From assembly GCA_942159475.1 (NCBI GenBank), contig OW804095.1, forward strand, positions 57,750,773-57,814,772: DNA of 64,000 nucleotides. The letters are read 5' to 3'. Every line of letters starts with the position of its first letter. Position 1 is the first letter of the stretch. This document shows positions 33,701-48,700 of the stretch, one piece after another. Source of the DNA: Sthenelais limicola. Taxonomy: Eukaryota > Annelida > Polychaeta > Phyllodocida > Sigalionidae. The position numbers and the translations under genes are program-made. The notes under the pieces are model-generated. The model saw nothing but the letters and a program-made list of their open reading frames with translations. It was not told where the DNA came from and searched no databases.

Positions 33701-36700
33701 GGAAATGTGGTGACCTACCTTTGAATTCTGGACATGTCATGACCCTGTTTTGTTAATTATGGATATGGCATGACCCAATTTTATTCATTTTGGATATGTC
33801 ATGACCCAGTTTACTGAATTGTGGATATGGAACAAACTTGGATTTTATATTTTAGTTATCGGAAATTTAGAATATTCTTTAAGTAAAACTTTTGATATAC
33901 ATACTTTCAGAAAATAGACTAATTTTAGCTATAGAAAATCAGATATCACATATCCAAAATTCACATCAAGATATCAAGTATTCTATTCTTGATATCCAAA
34001 ATTCCGTTTTGGATATCTGAATTTGTATTCTTGATAGCTTAAAATCAATTTTGGATATCTATAAAAGATTTTTATTATAGATATGCCTGTTTTAATTTTG
34101 GATATGTCACTTGCAATTACAGATATCAAGAATTCAATTTCAGATATCCAAAACTGAATTGTTGATATCTGAAATCAATTTCTGATATCCACAATTCGGG
34201 AATAAATATACCAATGGCTTCCCATATACTTAGCTGTACTTTTAAACTTGACTACGGAATGTGGTGTTACTTATAGGCCTACTCGTATTTATAAACCCCA
34301 GGCGCAGATTTACTTAGCTCTATTATTGTATGTCAATTTCTTTTTGTTGTTGTTTTGTTGTTGTTTTAATTGATACAACATATTTATACAGCAGTATAGA
34401 TGATGATAAGATCGAGATATAGATTAAGTATCTACGCGAGGTATCATAGAACAACACAGTGTAGATCTTTGTGAAAGGCAATCATTGTATTATTGTCGGT
34501 GTGCATGTCATTGTCAGTGGGTGTGTGGGTCCAATTGTCTGTTCGCACGACCGGGCGCGCGTGTGTGTATTTTTGTTATAGAGTGGTCTTTTAGCCATTA
34601 GTCGATGTTGAACCTCAAACGCACGCCTCTATATTTCATTAGGCCTAATTTAAATGATACCTTTTGTCGCATGCATGTATGCCATCTGTCATACGCAGAG
34701 TAGGCTATCACATGAAGCTGAAATATTCTTATTCACGGGGAAAAGTAACGTCTTATAAAGTTATATTGTAATTATCATATTATTATTCACATTATGATTA
34801 TTATAATTATCATTATTCACTAACACTAACATGAATGTCCAACATCGAGACTTGTATATATACCCCGATCGTTTAGAATTAAAAAAAACTTCCCTAAATT
34901 TGTCTCAAGTGGGGACGGGTGGCGCAGTGGTTTAGAGTGCTTGCTTTGGACCCAAAGGCATGTACGTGATGTTGTGGGTTCGAAACCTGCCTTGGACAGG
35001 AGTGGTATCTCTCCTCACCCCATTCAGTGCACGTTGGAGACCCATTGGCAATTTGATAATATATTCGGAAAGAGTATATATAAGTATAACACCTGTTAGC
35101 GTGTTCCCCCTCAGCAATAGTTGGTAGTAGCGCCAGGGCCCTGTTGGATAAGCTATAAGTAATAGAATTTTTACATGAAAGATGGAATAAATTTACAAAT
35201 TGGAAAATGGTCATATATCCTAATGTGATGAGCAATTCTGAGAAGTGTGTTAAGCCGTACCATAAGCTATTCTCGGTTTACATTGTATGCTTGGCTGTTC
35301 CCCTTTTACGTGTACGGGATTTTCTTTCACATTATATCTTGCTTTGGAGATTAACCTAAAATGTTCCGCTGATATATCACGCAAATTTTATTTTTAGTAT
35401 CTGTACTGAGAATCTCCTGGTCCACTTAATAGCTCAGTTTTGTCCTGTAGAAGAAGAGCACGTGAGTAGATCTACATCTTAACCCATTTTTAAAATTATG
35501 AGTCCAATAAAAACACACACAGTAAGATGCGTAATATGATATATAAGTTCACTACATACTCTACAACATAAAACAATTTGATTTTCAAACCAGTGGTCAT
35601 CAGATTATATATACTTCTTTTGAACAGGAAGCTGTTGGATTATTGACGAATGCCATTCTTTCGGCCGAGGAATACTTAGGAATAAGCAAGTACATTGTGG
35701 AGTAAGTTTATAATTTATTACGTCACTAGCATGGGTCAATTAATGTGACAAAAAGTATTTAATTGGGCATACTTTTTACCAAAGAAGAAAAAGAGGCATT
35801 CAAAGTGTTGAGGGAAAATAATAGGTAATTTCACAAACATTGAAATCAATATGGGGCAAGTTGCTCATGTTTAATTAAACGACGCGAAGATGTTTTTTTA
35901 TTGGTTTCAACTTAAATTATTTGAACTTTAATTTAGCTTGGCTCTTGTTACAGAACGTTTTAAGCATCGCTTATTCAATGACTTTAATTTAACCCCTTCA
36001 GTCCCGTGGCCATGGTAGAAGGAACAGTACCGGAGCGCCACGTTTTGGTTTACCTCGCACTACTTCGACGGAAGGTAAGATGCTTTAAATACCTTGGTCT
36101 CTCCTTGTAAGCGATTGACGAATTTCCTCGCTAGAAATAGCATAGCAAGCTTAATTAAATTAAAAAGTTATTCCCACCATTACGCATAGGTGTGCGCTAC
36201 ATAGTCAAATATGAAGACTTTATCTATAAGGCACTAACTACATTCAAGCCCTGGACCCTGAAGTGTATTTAACGTAGTGTTTATTTGTTTAGTCTTAAAA
36301 GTGAAGTCCTTTCACACAACGCGCAGGTATTAACAAAACAAGAAGATTAATTACTGTTCTGATGTGAGACTACCTTAGAGGTCACTTCATGTGGCAATGG
36401 GGGGTTCAGCCACTCATGTAAAGAACTGACTTCTCTGGAACACCTTTCTAGTAATAGATGTGTATTAATTAAATGGTACATAATGCTTTTAAACCAAACC
36501 TACCTACTATAGGGTGAACTCTTTCGAATTTGGTTGAAAAAGAGACAAAAAGAGGTAGGATGTATTTTTATTGTATCACCAATCTTGTTTCGGGTGTCCT
36601 GAGTTATACAAGAGTGAATTTTAATTTCTCAGGTCCCAATTACCTATTTTCAGTTTAATTTCATTACGTGTGAGTGTTACCCTTTAGTTAATACTCTGTT

Positions 36701-39700
36701 CAATTATTGAAGTATGAACCATGTTTGAATTTTGAGATATCAAAATTAACGTTCCATAGTATTTGAGAGACAAGAGTGTGAATACGATGGAAATCGTATT
36801 GTCATTGTGTGAAACCTCCCAATTGTGTAATTAACTCATCAACGGGTATTGCTACATGATTCTTACAGAAGCAAACATTTATTTCATTCATTACCAGGTC
36901 AGTAGTAACAACGAATGCCATTTAATTAGGTCACAAAGTTGTAATAGAAATGCTGCAATACATTAAACGTGCGAATCAAATATTAACATAGATTTAAAAG
37001 ACTGTACAAGTCTGCTTCCATCCCAATATTTCACCCATTTCGGTTAAACATGAAAATAGACTTTTTCCTGTGGATACATCTTGCCGTAAAGCTGCCCTCT
37101 CAGTTAACATCAGTCAAGAACTATAAAGATTTTCTACTTTTTGTCCTGTTTTTTTACAACCCTTCTAAAAGTCACTGGATCAAAATATTGGAGGATTTTG
37201 TCAAACTGTTTTTACTACAGGACTTCATAAAATCCACCTTCAATATCCTTTCCTGGGGTTGGTTCACTTACCAGCTGCATGGGTCACCGCCGTTTTCTCT
37301 CGACCGATTCGACTTCAAATTCTTGTATTTATAGCTGCAGCAAAATATTGGGAAATTCAGACCTATAGGCATAACATGAGTAAATGAGGTGAGATTTTGT
37401 GGGCGTATACATCTGTGAATGCGCCTCGCTTGCTACAAATGAGTATACATATGATAAAATTCCTATAATCAAAGTAAAATTAAATGCCATCATTACAATT
37501 TAACAGTAACCTCTGTTTGATAAGAATAGGCTTCGAATGAATGCCTATTGGAGACTAGCTCGAGTATATAGGTCTATCCGAGTATAAGATCCATGTTTCA
37601 TTGGAGAACTTGTGCACCTGCTGTCGCTGTACCTGGCTGATGGAAAGTCCTCCGGTCAGTCATTGACATATATAACCGGGAAGATTCCTATTGATCATGG
37701 CCACGACATGTATGTGTATACATCTATACTGCAGATCACCTCCTACAGAATAGACCCTACACATTTTATTGCATGGTTTATGTTATTTATATGGGATGTG
37801 TTTATATAAACCAGGACAGTAACGATCCTGTTGTACATTACCTGGAGCGAGCGAATGACCATGACGATGATTAACAGGTAGATTTCTCTGAGCTGGGACA
37901 ACCTTGGTCCTGGCATCATGGGCCGGATAATATAAATTCATTGACGGAGGTGAATCAGTTTGGATAACGTTAATCACTGAGCATGGATGAGGACAGAGGA
38001 GAGCATACATGTTCCGCCAGTCAGACCAGCTGAGAATATCGACCAGAGGTAATGGTAATTAACATAGCATGCCTGATTTCCCACAGTTCGTGAAAAGTAA
38101 CTAATGAGAAATTTGTTATCATGCTCTCAATTACTGATAATTTGGGGGAAATTCCTCTTTTCATTAAATTATATAATAATGTGGTTTAAATACATTTGTA
38201 TTGAACCTTGAGTTTGTGAGCTTATGCCAGTTCCTACGGTCTCGAAAGTATAACGAAGAGACTAAATATTCTTACTTCCAGTCATTATGTATATATGGTT
38301 GACCATGGGGGCCGGTGGGGTATACAGAGCAGACCCTCAGACAAGGAGGACACCTGAATAGTACTTGTCTGAGTAGAAATGCATTGAATATGGGCTACCT
38401 ACTATACTGTATGTACCTCAGACCGCTAGCAGCTGCAGGGCTTTGTCAACCTGGTCCTGGGAGCTGCAGCCAACGTCCATCCTGACCCATTCGGTGACCT
38501 CCAGGTCCTGGTTCCATGAGGACACATCCTCTTTCCGTCCTCTCCTGGATCCCTGGTCCTGGGGATCCGTCCCCGGATCTGAAGGGTGCCGACTGGGGAC
38601 GCCCTCTGGGCTGACTGACCAGGACTAGGTCAGCTACAGGTTGCAGCAGCACTAGTGAAGTATTAATCTCCCTCCAGTGTTTGGTCAAAGGAAGTTATTG
38701 CACAAAATCCCCGTAGGCCCGTCAGGTCCAGAAATAGCAAGAAACATCATACATCCGTAGCTTGTATTTATAAACGATTATCAAAAGTTAATGTCACATT
38801 TTAATTCAATTCAACAGATTATTTATGCACTGATTAATGTATGGAAGAGAAAAGAAGCCATAAAGTAAGGTCCCCCACTTTTCCTCCTTCTTAAAGAAGC
38901 CCGTTTCCCCCATTTGAATTTTTTTTGACCGACTATAGTTTTCTATTTATCAAGTAACTTTTTAACCAGAGCAATTTTGTGCTCTGTTTACCATATTGTT
39001 GTAACTTTAGAAGGAGACGATTATGATTTACAGTATCAGTAACCTTCTTTGTTATGCTGCTGTATAATTCTACAACTACTCCATATACAAGATAGACAAA
39101 CCTTCATATAACAAATCCATACAAATAGGTCAGGCTTCCAATCACAGTTGTGCAACCCACTTGAATAGTTGTAATTGGGTACAGCAGCATAACAAAGAAG
39201 GTGCAGAGCAATGTACACATCTTACACAGACCTGTACTGAAGTTCTTTAATGGTACAGTCTTTTTGGACTTTAAAAAGGCCTTTGATACTGTAAATCATA
39301 ATTGTCCTGATACCTTACAGGTTCTTTATATTAATTATTAATTACCATAATCCATAACATACTACTAATTAATGCTAATTATTGATCATAAAGTCGTTAC
39401 CCATTGTTACGCCATTATTACGTAACATGATGTAACAGATGTAATTAATACATATCTCTCTCTCATTTCTCTCTCTCATTTGCTCCCTCTCTATATTTTT
39501 ATCTCTCTCAGTCTGCCATCGCTGTCTCCCTCTCCCTACTCTCCCTTCTATCCCAACCTCCTTTGCCCCTCCACCCCCTTCTCTTGATCTCCTCATTCTA
39601 CAATCCCTATAATTTTGATCTCTCCCTCCCTACTCCGCTTCACCCTCTCCTTAAATGTATATCATTTTGCCACCCCATCACCCCCTTCTTTTGCCTTTTG

Positions 39701-42700
39701 ACATTTATAATTGACTTCATTTTTTATTTTCTTTAATGTTCTAGAATGTTCTTGTCATTGTTTTTTCTAGCCTTGTTGAAGACGTGATCTCTTCTATTCA
39801 TTAAGACAATAAGTTCGTTTGTGGCCCATTTTGGTTCTGTCATACAGAATTTTCCAGCATTCTTGTACATCACTTAAATTTGATCAAAGGAACTGCTCCA
39901 ATCTGAATCAACTAAGATCTTATTTAGAATGTTCTTTCTGCAGAGTATTTATCCTGTCAAGTTCATACTGTAAATCATAATCGTCTCCTTCTAAAGTTAC
40001 TTGCCAACATGATCAATTCCTTGCCATTACCTAATGATTGTAGTCAATTATCCAAAGATTCAATGAAATTTTGCGATACACCATTTGGTGGGTGCTATGC
40101 ATAATTTATTAGTATTATTTCTTTTGAGCATTTATTCGAAATGAGAAAGATCTGATATTGAGATGTTCAGATGTTAATGTTTAGGGTCTCTATTGTGTTT
40201 ACTATGTGCATATAGACATAAACCCCTCCGCGCTTTTTTCTTTTTCTGTTTCGGCGAAAGAGTTACATAAATCACTTTTTGGGTGTTATGACCACATACT
40301 GTAATGTTAGCCCGAGATTAACAAAAAAACATACGTCCTACTCCACGCATCATCGTATTCACTCAATCAGGTTCCCCAACTATCCGCCCGCCCCCCTAAA
40401 ATAACCAATACTAACAAGTTCAAAGCTATTTATAAGTGTGGTACTATAATGATGTGGCTGGGAAATGGCAATCAAATCTACCGGGAACTGGCCTACCAAT
40501 GTGTAAAAATTATGTATGCTGGGCCTTTCATAATATTAAAAGGCCTATGATTGCTCTCACACACTGCAGCGTCCCGTTGCATGCAATGATTACAACATAC
40601 ATATGCGACATATATATGTGAAGACTCCCTAGTTTGTATTGTTTAACTTGGATCTGAAAGACTATTATACCTGTTGTAATTTTAGTTACGTATGAACTTT
40701 TACTCAGGCGCCTAAACAGATATGTGAAAGCCAAAGGCCGGAACTACTCCCTATAAGTATACCTCCCTGGTCTTACAGGAAGGTTGTTTCTTGTACTTGG
40801 TTCTTGGGGTAACGCAGTGATAATTCGTCACCTTCCTTTTTCGGAATGAAGATGGGTAATACTAGGCCATCGTGTAACCTCGTTGCTCTTTCATTTGTTA
40901 TGTCATTAGAATTGCGTAAATTAATTTATTCTAATAAACTCTAGTTTTGATTGAAGAAATCCTTTTCTTTTGTCCAATTTCATGGTTTTTGTTCGAATAT
41001 GTGACTCATTCACTGAAGTCAGTGGATTTTTCCTAATAATTGTACCCAGTTGGTATAATCTACACTATAAGGATTTTATTATTATAAATTGCGTCTTTTT
41101 TGTAGTTATTAGGCTTTTTTTCAACAGAAAATATTGATAGATCATCGTTTATTCTTTAAGTTACGTCTTGAAACCCATTTACGGCTATGTACAAAACTGT
41201 ATCATGCATCAGAAAGAAAATGTTTGAGGCCAGATGGAGACTTTTTATGTCATTAGAGAAGATTAAGTACATAATCGGCCATAGCATAGCACCTTGGGAT
41301 ACGAGTCTATAGGCTATCTAAGTTCATCGAAGTATGTGGTCGTAAATGCATCATATTGATTGATTTTAAGTTAGTTATAATACATTCATTCACTCATTCC
41401 CACCTCTCTCTATATATACGCGGAAATTATACCTCTCTGAAATTATATCATCTTCTAAAAAGTAAAATATCCTTTTATATATATGAATTTTTACCTGTAG
41501 ATTACTACCCGTTTTGAACGGGGGCATCTAGTGTATATATAAACTTTGACAATTGAATTCGTGGTGGTACACATGCAGACCTATTGCTCCTTCCACACTC
41601 TCCTGAATGGGCCTTTTTATACTTACCTGCCTTGGTTCTTCGCATGCTCCAGTCGAAGATCCGGCTCCGGAGGCTATAACCATGTTACACTGCAGTGCAT
41701 ACCACCTGAACCTGTATCGGGGGATTTATATAGGATTTATGGCTGAGTGGTCCATACTCACCTATGTCTGCACATATCCCGAGGACAGGTGCCGCACTGG
41801 TAATGAAATTCATATTTGCTCAGGGGTAATAAGGCAACTACCAAAATCAAATTGGTTTCAACTCAATTTGGATTTGACTAAGTGAAAAAAGGAATAACCT
41901 CTTTTGTATGAATTTCCTTCTTTGAAATTCAACTCATATCGCTAGATATTACCTGGGACTGTGAACGAGAATCACTGAGTTGAAACGTTTGAACATGCTA
42001 TAGAATCAAGTGAGTTCAAGACCAGAAGTTGATCAGAGAAACAGTACTCAAGCTGCCGACTCTAGTTACACATTTGCAATGCTAGATTTAATCGTTCTAA
42101 GTGTGGAGGAACTTCATCCTTGTCACAGGTAATATGTGCCCACACGTACAGACTTCAAAAAGGAGAAAAATCAGCAAATATATACATGTAAGCCAGGATA
42201 GTTTGCCGAGCGCTAATCCGGTCAACACCAGGGTCTTATGGTATTGACAGCCCATGATTTGTTGCAGTTGGTGCTTAAGGACTTGTATTTGAGGAAGACA
42301 CACATGACTGGTGCCCAATACAAGATCTCATATACCGGCATGGATTGCTATCACTTTATAACATTATTTAATTTGTTAAACCAACAAGGGAAGCCGTACA
42401 CATAACATGATCAAAGCCATACCTATTCATGCAAGGACTATTCGACATGAAGAGGCTTAGGAAATAACTATGAGATCTTAGGAAATAATCATTAATGATT
42501 TTCTGGATCCTATTTGCCTTGATCTTGGGCCAATACAAAATGGAATCCTCTAACCAGGGAGAGCCACCCGTGAGTTTCACTGTTCTATACTTAATCATTA
42601 TTGGATAATAATTTGATCAGTTTCTCTTTATCGTAGCATGATACAATTCTATCCAAAGGGAGTGCTTTGTGTTATTATGTTCAGTCGCAGAAATCACCAA

Positions 42701-45700
42701 TCACCAAACATATCTTTAAACTGCTCATGTAACCTATGATTTATGATTTGTTGTGTCATCAATTATGTTAATCTGTTTAAATTTGATATATTAATCTTTG
42801 TCGAGTGTGTTGTTACACAACGAATGGGAACCAAGGGAAAAGGTTATCCATTCCAGGGGAAGAATGAGATTACCATGTTAAAGCATAAAGCGCCGGGGTC
42901 ATGCTGGACACTTAATTTAACAATCGCCATGCATTTAAGCTTATAATATAGAACGTGTAATTTCTACTTCATTTGCCTATAACACACCCGGATAATAATC
43001 GCGAACTGTGTTCCAATTAATAATATGGAGAGGGGTAATAAGTGTTAATGTAGGAAGCTCCTTCTGACTGAAGTTTTATTTCAATTAATACTGTGTGTGC
43101 CATCGAGTAAGTCCAGTTGTAGGCAGGCGGCCTCCTTATGATTTTTTTTACGCGTCCGTCTTTGCATAAGCTGCGAATGCTTTCCTATCAAGCCCATGCA
43201 CAACCCAATTGAACAGCCTTCATCTCAGGATCCCATGAGTCGCGGATCCCACTCCAATTCATAAATATTAGTGGGGAGACCGCCTTGAGGGTCCTCAATT
43301 CGCTTCGACACAATTACAAATCCAACAAGTGGCTTTCTTGGTTCAGAAAATGTAAAATAAGAATTCAAGATTGCTTTAGAATGATGCCCGCGGAGATTTA
43401 CGGTACTTACTCGAGAAACGCCGTACGCATGGAGAATGTCTGGCCCTAGCTAATACCCAATTAAAGATGAAAACTACATACCGGTAAATGTACATAATTA
43501 GGATTATTCATCATTTTGACTGGACAACGATTATCATAAAATAATCCATAGCAATCAATATAGTTGATGGAGCATTTGATGATGACAGTTTGGAGAGACA
43601 GACATTGATGCAATTATTGAGTAAAGCATCCTCAATCTCAATCTCTCATTTTCATTTTTATTTATTTATTTATTGAAGATTTAAAAGGTTGGCATGTATA
43701 TGGTACATTACACTGTTGGAAGTTTAAAAAAAGGCTTGGCCATAATTCGTTTTATTCTCAATTGTGTTTGTATCATTATTATAAGATCCGCCCTTTGTAC
43801 ATTGATAGCATGAGCAACAAGATATACCATATTCACCAATCAGTTACATACATATTAGCTCTTTAATAACGGTACCCTTTTTATGTGCCAAGATATGAAA
43901 AGGAAATCAAATACTCTACACATACACTACCCCTTTCATAATTCACAGCGTGGACAATATGAAATAAATAATGTGTTTCATCGTAAAAATGTTCGTGGTA
44001 AATGTTTCGCCGATCTTATGAACCATTGGTGCCAAGTACTTAGTGGCATACAATTAGACATGCTTGATAGTACAGGGAAATAATCAACCTTGTTGATATT
44101 GGGACAGGTTAAAACCTATTGCTTTGGTTGAGATCGGCCACATGGGTGCTATTTTGTGAATGTGTTGCTTTACAAAACAACGTTGCAAGTCGATGGCCTG
44201 GAGAAAGCACTTAACCTACACAAATATATATTGCCACGTATATATTATTCATTCCAAGAGTTTCATTACTTGCTTCAGAAACCCTTTGGTAGCTAAAAAT
44301 ATTGGTTGGTATTTCGAGGTTGCTGAATGGGAAATCTCTCAAGAAAGCCTATGGATATATTCACATTTAAAAAAAAACAACACTTTTGTTGTAACTCTAC
44401 AATAGATGTTAGTGGCCTAATGTGCTCAAACCCATTAAACAAATTGAAATACCAAACTAGACCAATTCCTTTCCACGTACATTAATGCGCGCACATAAAT
44501 CAGCATTGAACTATTCCCTTAAAGCCGCCATTCAATACGATTGCCTGCCAATAATCGAAATAAAGAAGTCGTTAAGAAAAAACATTTCTTCTGTAATGAT
44601 CAAAAGGCGCAGCAGGCTACACACTGGGAATGACCAACACCATTATACTTATGCCAAACCCTAAGTGTGGCAGGCTTGCAATCAGTTGTAAATCACAGAG
44701 TTGATCCTTTGTATAAGCAGCGCATTACCCCTGCTGTTGTGGTCACAAACATTTTCCCTGCTAGTCTTTGAGGATCAGTTGGTGGGAGGTGGTGCTCACC
44801 GGTCTAAAATGACAAGCCGTTTGAACGAGGGACTTTAATGTAGTAGTGACTGGAAAATGCATGTATTGAGCTCGCGCTTGTCTGAGGATAATTGCCAGTT
44901 TCCTCACAGTATATTAAACAATTTATATGAAATATTTTAATGCTACGATAAGCAAATTCAAATATAGAGTTGGTGATAAAGCCCTGGGTAGAGGGTAACG
45001 TAGGTTAATGTATGCCATCCGAAGCAAACGCCTTCTCTTCAGATAAAAGTCGCTCTATATTTGATATTTATAATTCAAACTTTAATAAACATAGCGGGAA
45101 TAGCATACTTTGGTCTCAGAAGATTTTCATCTATCGCCTACTTACTATACTATGACTACTTATTATAACTCAGAACTAACCAGAAAAAGTTATTACCGGC
45201 CGTTTTTTTCGAAATATATTGTCTTCATAAAACAGCCTATGGATTATGCAATTTATGTATATTTTGATTTTTACTGATTTAGAGCGAGCAGATAGAGGAA
45301 ATGGGCTCTATGGCAGCTGAAATGGCAGCGGCTGGGGGAGCGGAAGCAGAAGAAAAGCTAGGATGGGAAGAAAGTTTTTCCAATGATGATATTGGAGGCG
45401 AGATAGAGATGGCAGACCCCCAACAGTTCTTAGACATGTTAGGAGATCAACCCATTACACCCGAGATGTTGAAGGTAAAGTTCACATTTCTCGCTGTTTG
45501 CTTTCTCATTAAGAGTCATTCGATTTCTTTTCTACAAGAAAGAAATGAAACTACAAAACATGATTGTAACAAGACTATATTTTCAAGTCACTGCTACTAT
45601 TTGTCAGATGTCATCAACTTCTAAATATGGACTGAAAATGAACTTCTAAATACTAAAATCCTTAAATCTTAAATTTCACAGCAACTTCAAGATCGCTTTG

Positions 45701-48700
45701 GTCCGATTGAAATAGAAATCATCGAAGGTTCCTCTGAGGTAATAAGTTTACTTTGCTTTTATATTTTCTGATGTAAGATTATAATTCGAAAATTTACATT
45801 TTAATATTTGTACTCTATTTGTAGCTTTTCAAAATAACAAAATGTATCTACGGTAAAAAGTTCTTGGCAATTTTGCCCTTTGACCGTAAACTTACCATAC
45901 TGTTCTATGGTTATCACAGGGTCTGTTATATGACCAATAAACGTGTCTAGAATAGTATAGAATTAGAAACCCTCTCTGTCAACAAAAAGCATTCCTTGTT
46001 ATCATGGTGAGCTAATAAAAATGATTTCTACCATCAGGAGTCATGTGAAAGGGGTACATCCCAGGAGTCATCACATGAAGTCCTAGAAGATATGGATGAA
46101 GATGTCGGTCCTATCAATGTCTGGCCCCAGCAACCCATATTCTATTCTGACTCTGGAGACAAACACAGAAACGTTCCTCTGTTGGTTGAATTAGAGGAAG
46201 CTGAAGCGACAGAAAGATTATCTCAGGAACTGCTCAACAGTAGACACTCAGCTGGAGAAAAAGATGGCGATGAAATGAATTTTGATATTCTTGGAGAGGC
46301 TGTAGTATTGGATGATGGAGAAGCACTTAGTCCTTGCAATGCAGATTATGATGCTAAATTGGGGCAAGATGTAAAAGACGGTTCCTGGAGGCAATTTAAT
46401 TCTCGTGCAATGCCGCATTTGTCTGGTTCTCTGAAACCACCCTGGATGTCACCAGTACCTTTTCACCAAACAGGGAATGAAATGGATATGCATGAGAGAC
46501 ATGGGGAACATGACCACCTAATGCACAGCACGCCAAGGCATCTTTCTGAAGCAGAAGCTAGTGATGGTGATGAAACTGGGGATGAGAATCTGGATGAAAG
46601 ATTGAAAAATGAAGCTGTTGAACGACAAATGGAACATTTATCCGACGGACCCGTTAGAGATACTGCTGATACAGAACATGATGAGATGGAATATGAAGAG
46701 ACTGAAGTTGATATTGATGATTTAACCACGGAACAAATACAAGAATTACTAATGGCTGCACAAGAGCAAGGTGTTCCATTTGATCCCAGGTTAATTGACC
46801 TGGCTGCTCAGAGGGGACTGGAATTTGAAATAGTCATGGAAGATGAAGAAGGAAATATAATCGAGGGCTTACCGAATGGCGCACCAATGAGGAGCACTAA
46901 TTTCACTGAACTTGTCCAAGAATTGAAAATGGCTTCAGGCCAAGATATGGAAGTGTCCCTACAGTATGATTCTGGGGTTGGAACTGGTACTACTACTGCC
47001 ACTACGACAGACACAGATCCTGAAAGCATGGGGGCATCCATGAACTTTGGCATGTTACAACAACAAATTAGGCAGCACCTCCACCATACTAGTGATAAAA
47101 GACAGTTTGGATATACTGAAAATGAAGGAATGAATGTGCCTACGACTAGTTTGAATGACCTCAGGGACATATCTGATGATGAGGGGAAGAATAAAAATAC
47201 ATGTGAATGTCCTACTGGCAAAAGGGTAGGGACTGACTTGAGTGCTACCTCAGAATCAACTGAACAGCATTTCCACAATAACAATAGAAGACCTGTCAGT
47301 AGGAAAGGCAACACAAAGGGTCGACTCTTTGATCAGTTAGATAATCATCCTAAGAGTCATGATATACATGGTAAAAATGATGATAAGGATATCACCTCAG
47401 ATGAGGAAATTCATCCACAAAAGGCAGACTCCTGTAAATCGTCAGATGTGGATACGGACAATGAGGATGGTGACAAGAGAAAATGGGAAAGTAATAAAAG
47501 TGATAAAAGTTTCTCCTCTAACACCAGCGTTGATGGTGTCATTGACACAAGAGCTGATTTGGATGAATCAGAAGAGGAAATCGTCATAACTATGGAAGTT
47601 CCAGGCATTCCCACTGAGGATGGAGGCTTCATAATAGATATGAGCAAAATGTTCATACCAATTTCAATTCCTGGAGAAGGTGACCAAGAGATCACAATTG
47701 AAATTGATCCCAATAATTTTGATTTTAGTAGTATGGTACAAAATGAAGATGGCACAATCGAAGTAGACCTAGAGAAAGAAGTGAATAAATGGATGTCTCA
47801 ACAATCAGCTTCTAAGCCAGTGCAATATAAGCATGGAGCAGAAAATTTCACCTTTCCAACCACAGGTGGAAACCGGGCTAACATTATTGAACAGCTTGAT
47901 ACAAGTGATTCTGAAATCAACAGTGCGATAAGGGCAACTGTAACAGAGAAACTACCTTTCAAGCAAAAGTCTAGCCTTGATGAATCTCAAGGATATACAG
48001 GTCCAACAATAACGCCTCGGTCTGAGTCTCCTACATCTCAAAATCAGCTCGATACATCAATTAGATCAGCGGATGTCTCAAATGCATCCTCCTCCTCTCT
48101 TTTTGATGTGTCTCAGGCAGAGGATGAGGTACTCCAGTTATTAGACCAAATTGGAAATAAAGGACATCTAATGAGAAGGGAACTAGAGAGTTCTCATCAA
48201 CGTGAAATCTCTTTACATCATGAAAAGAGTGAGGATGAAATAAGACTAGGGGAAACAATAGTGTTGCTTGAAAAAGAGTTAGATGTTCTCAGGAAGGAAA
48301 ATAAGAATCTCTACAAAGAAATAAATTCAGGTCGTTCCATTAGTAGTCGGGATCAAAACATGATAACTAGACTTGAAAGTGCGGTTGATGATCTTCAAGG
48401 CAGAGTGCATGTAGTGCAAAGAGAGAATAACGATCTTAAATCTCATAATGCTACACTGGAAAGACGGTCGAGAATGGTTATGCATAAAGGTGTAATGACA
48501 GAGCAGGTGGGAACAGAGTCAAAGAACATTCAGATAGGACATCCATTTTTCAAATTAAGAAGCAGGAATACACAGACAGTGCCACCATTCACGAGAGATT
48601 TTGGTGTGCAACAGTATGGGCATTTCTTCTCAAAGAATGCTGTTACATCTACACATGACCCCATATTCAGATCACTAAGATCCAAAACATCAGGAACCCA

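Larger units (their letters stand above)
27746..36074 (+). other. Exons encoding the tandem calponin-homology domains
   Basis: CH1 runs from VYLGWVNSILCEAGLL and DLKSGVALATIIDTLWPDA (exon 27885), through NNVQGILDYITKENITNNIS (29486), to DIVQGDEKAWLDLLWILILHF (31361). The last matches the classic DIVxGNxKLxLGLIWxLILHF helix of type-1 CH domains. CH2 is built from GVRNLLEWCLLMLPGVSL (32285), ENLLVHLIAQFCPVEEEH (35398), LSAEEYLGISKYIV (35628) and DPVAMVEGTVPERHVLVYLA (36002). The last two correspond to the LGIPxLLDPEDV...DEKSIMTYV region of known CH2 domains. Compared with family members the first loop of CH2 is shortened. Confidence 0.82.
36075..45282 (+). other. 9.2-kb intron after the CH domains
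   Basis: Both ends are phase 0 (AAG|GTAAGA and GATTTAG|AGC), so CH2 joins SEQIEEMGSMAAEM directly. The intron holds a family B repeat, a GC-rich patch, retrotransposon fragments and a CT-rich block at about 39450-39660. I saw no convincing exon in it, but a small in-frame exon could be missed. Confidence 0.55.

Noticed and set aside
32901..34228. CRISPR-like array
   Set aside because: Units are contiguous, degenerate and in both orientations, with no unique spacers; the genome is eukaryotic and TIRs bound the block.
34894..35235. 113-residue minus-strand ORF
   Set aside because: It overlaps the tRNA-derived SINE and reads antisense to it.
37050..37334. 94-residue ORF
   Set aside because: It lies within dispersed repeat family B and its equivalent in the other copy is broken.
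38446..38688. GC-rich protein-coding ORF, either strand
   Set aside because: Both strands are open because of composition and CCTGGTCCTGG repetition; there are no family motifs, splice context or conservation evidence.
39750..39960. LINE endonuclease-RT linker on the minus strand
   Set aside because: The translation has a vaguely LINE-like run (SDVQECWKILYDRTKMGHKR) but with stops and no defining motif; too weak to annotate.
46463..48258. Antisense ORFs opposite the giant exon
   Set aside because: They are shadows of the acidic, serine-rich sense frame; they are rich in Ser/Leu/Val as expected and show no domain features.
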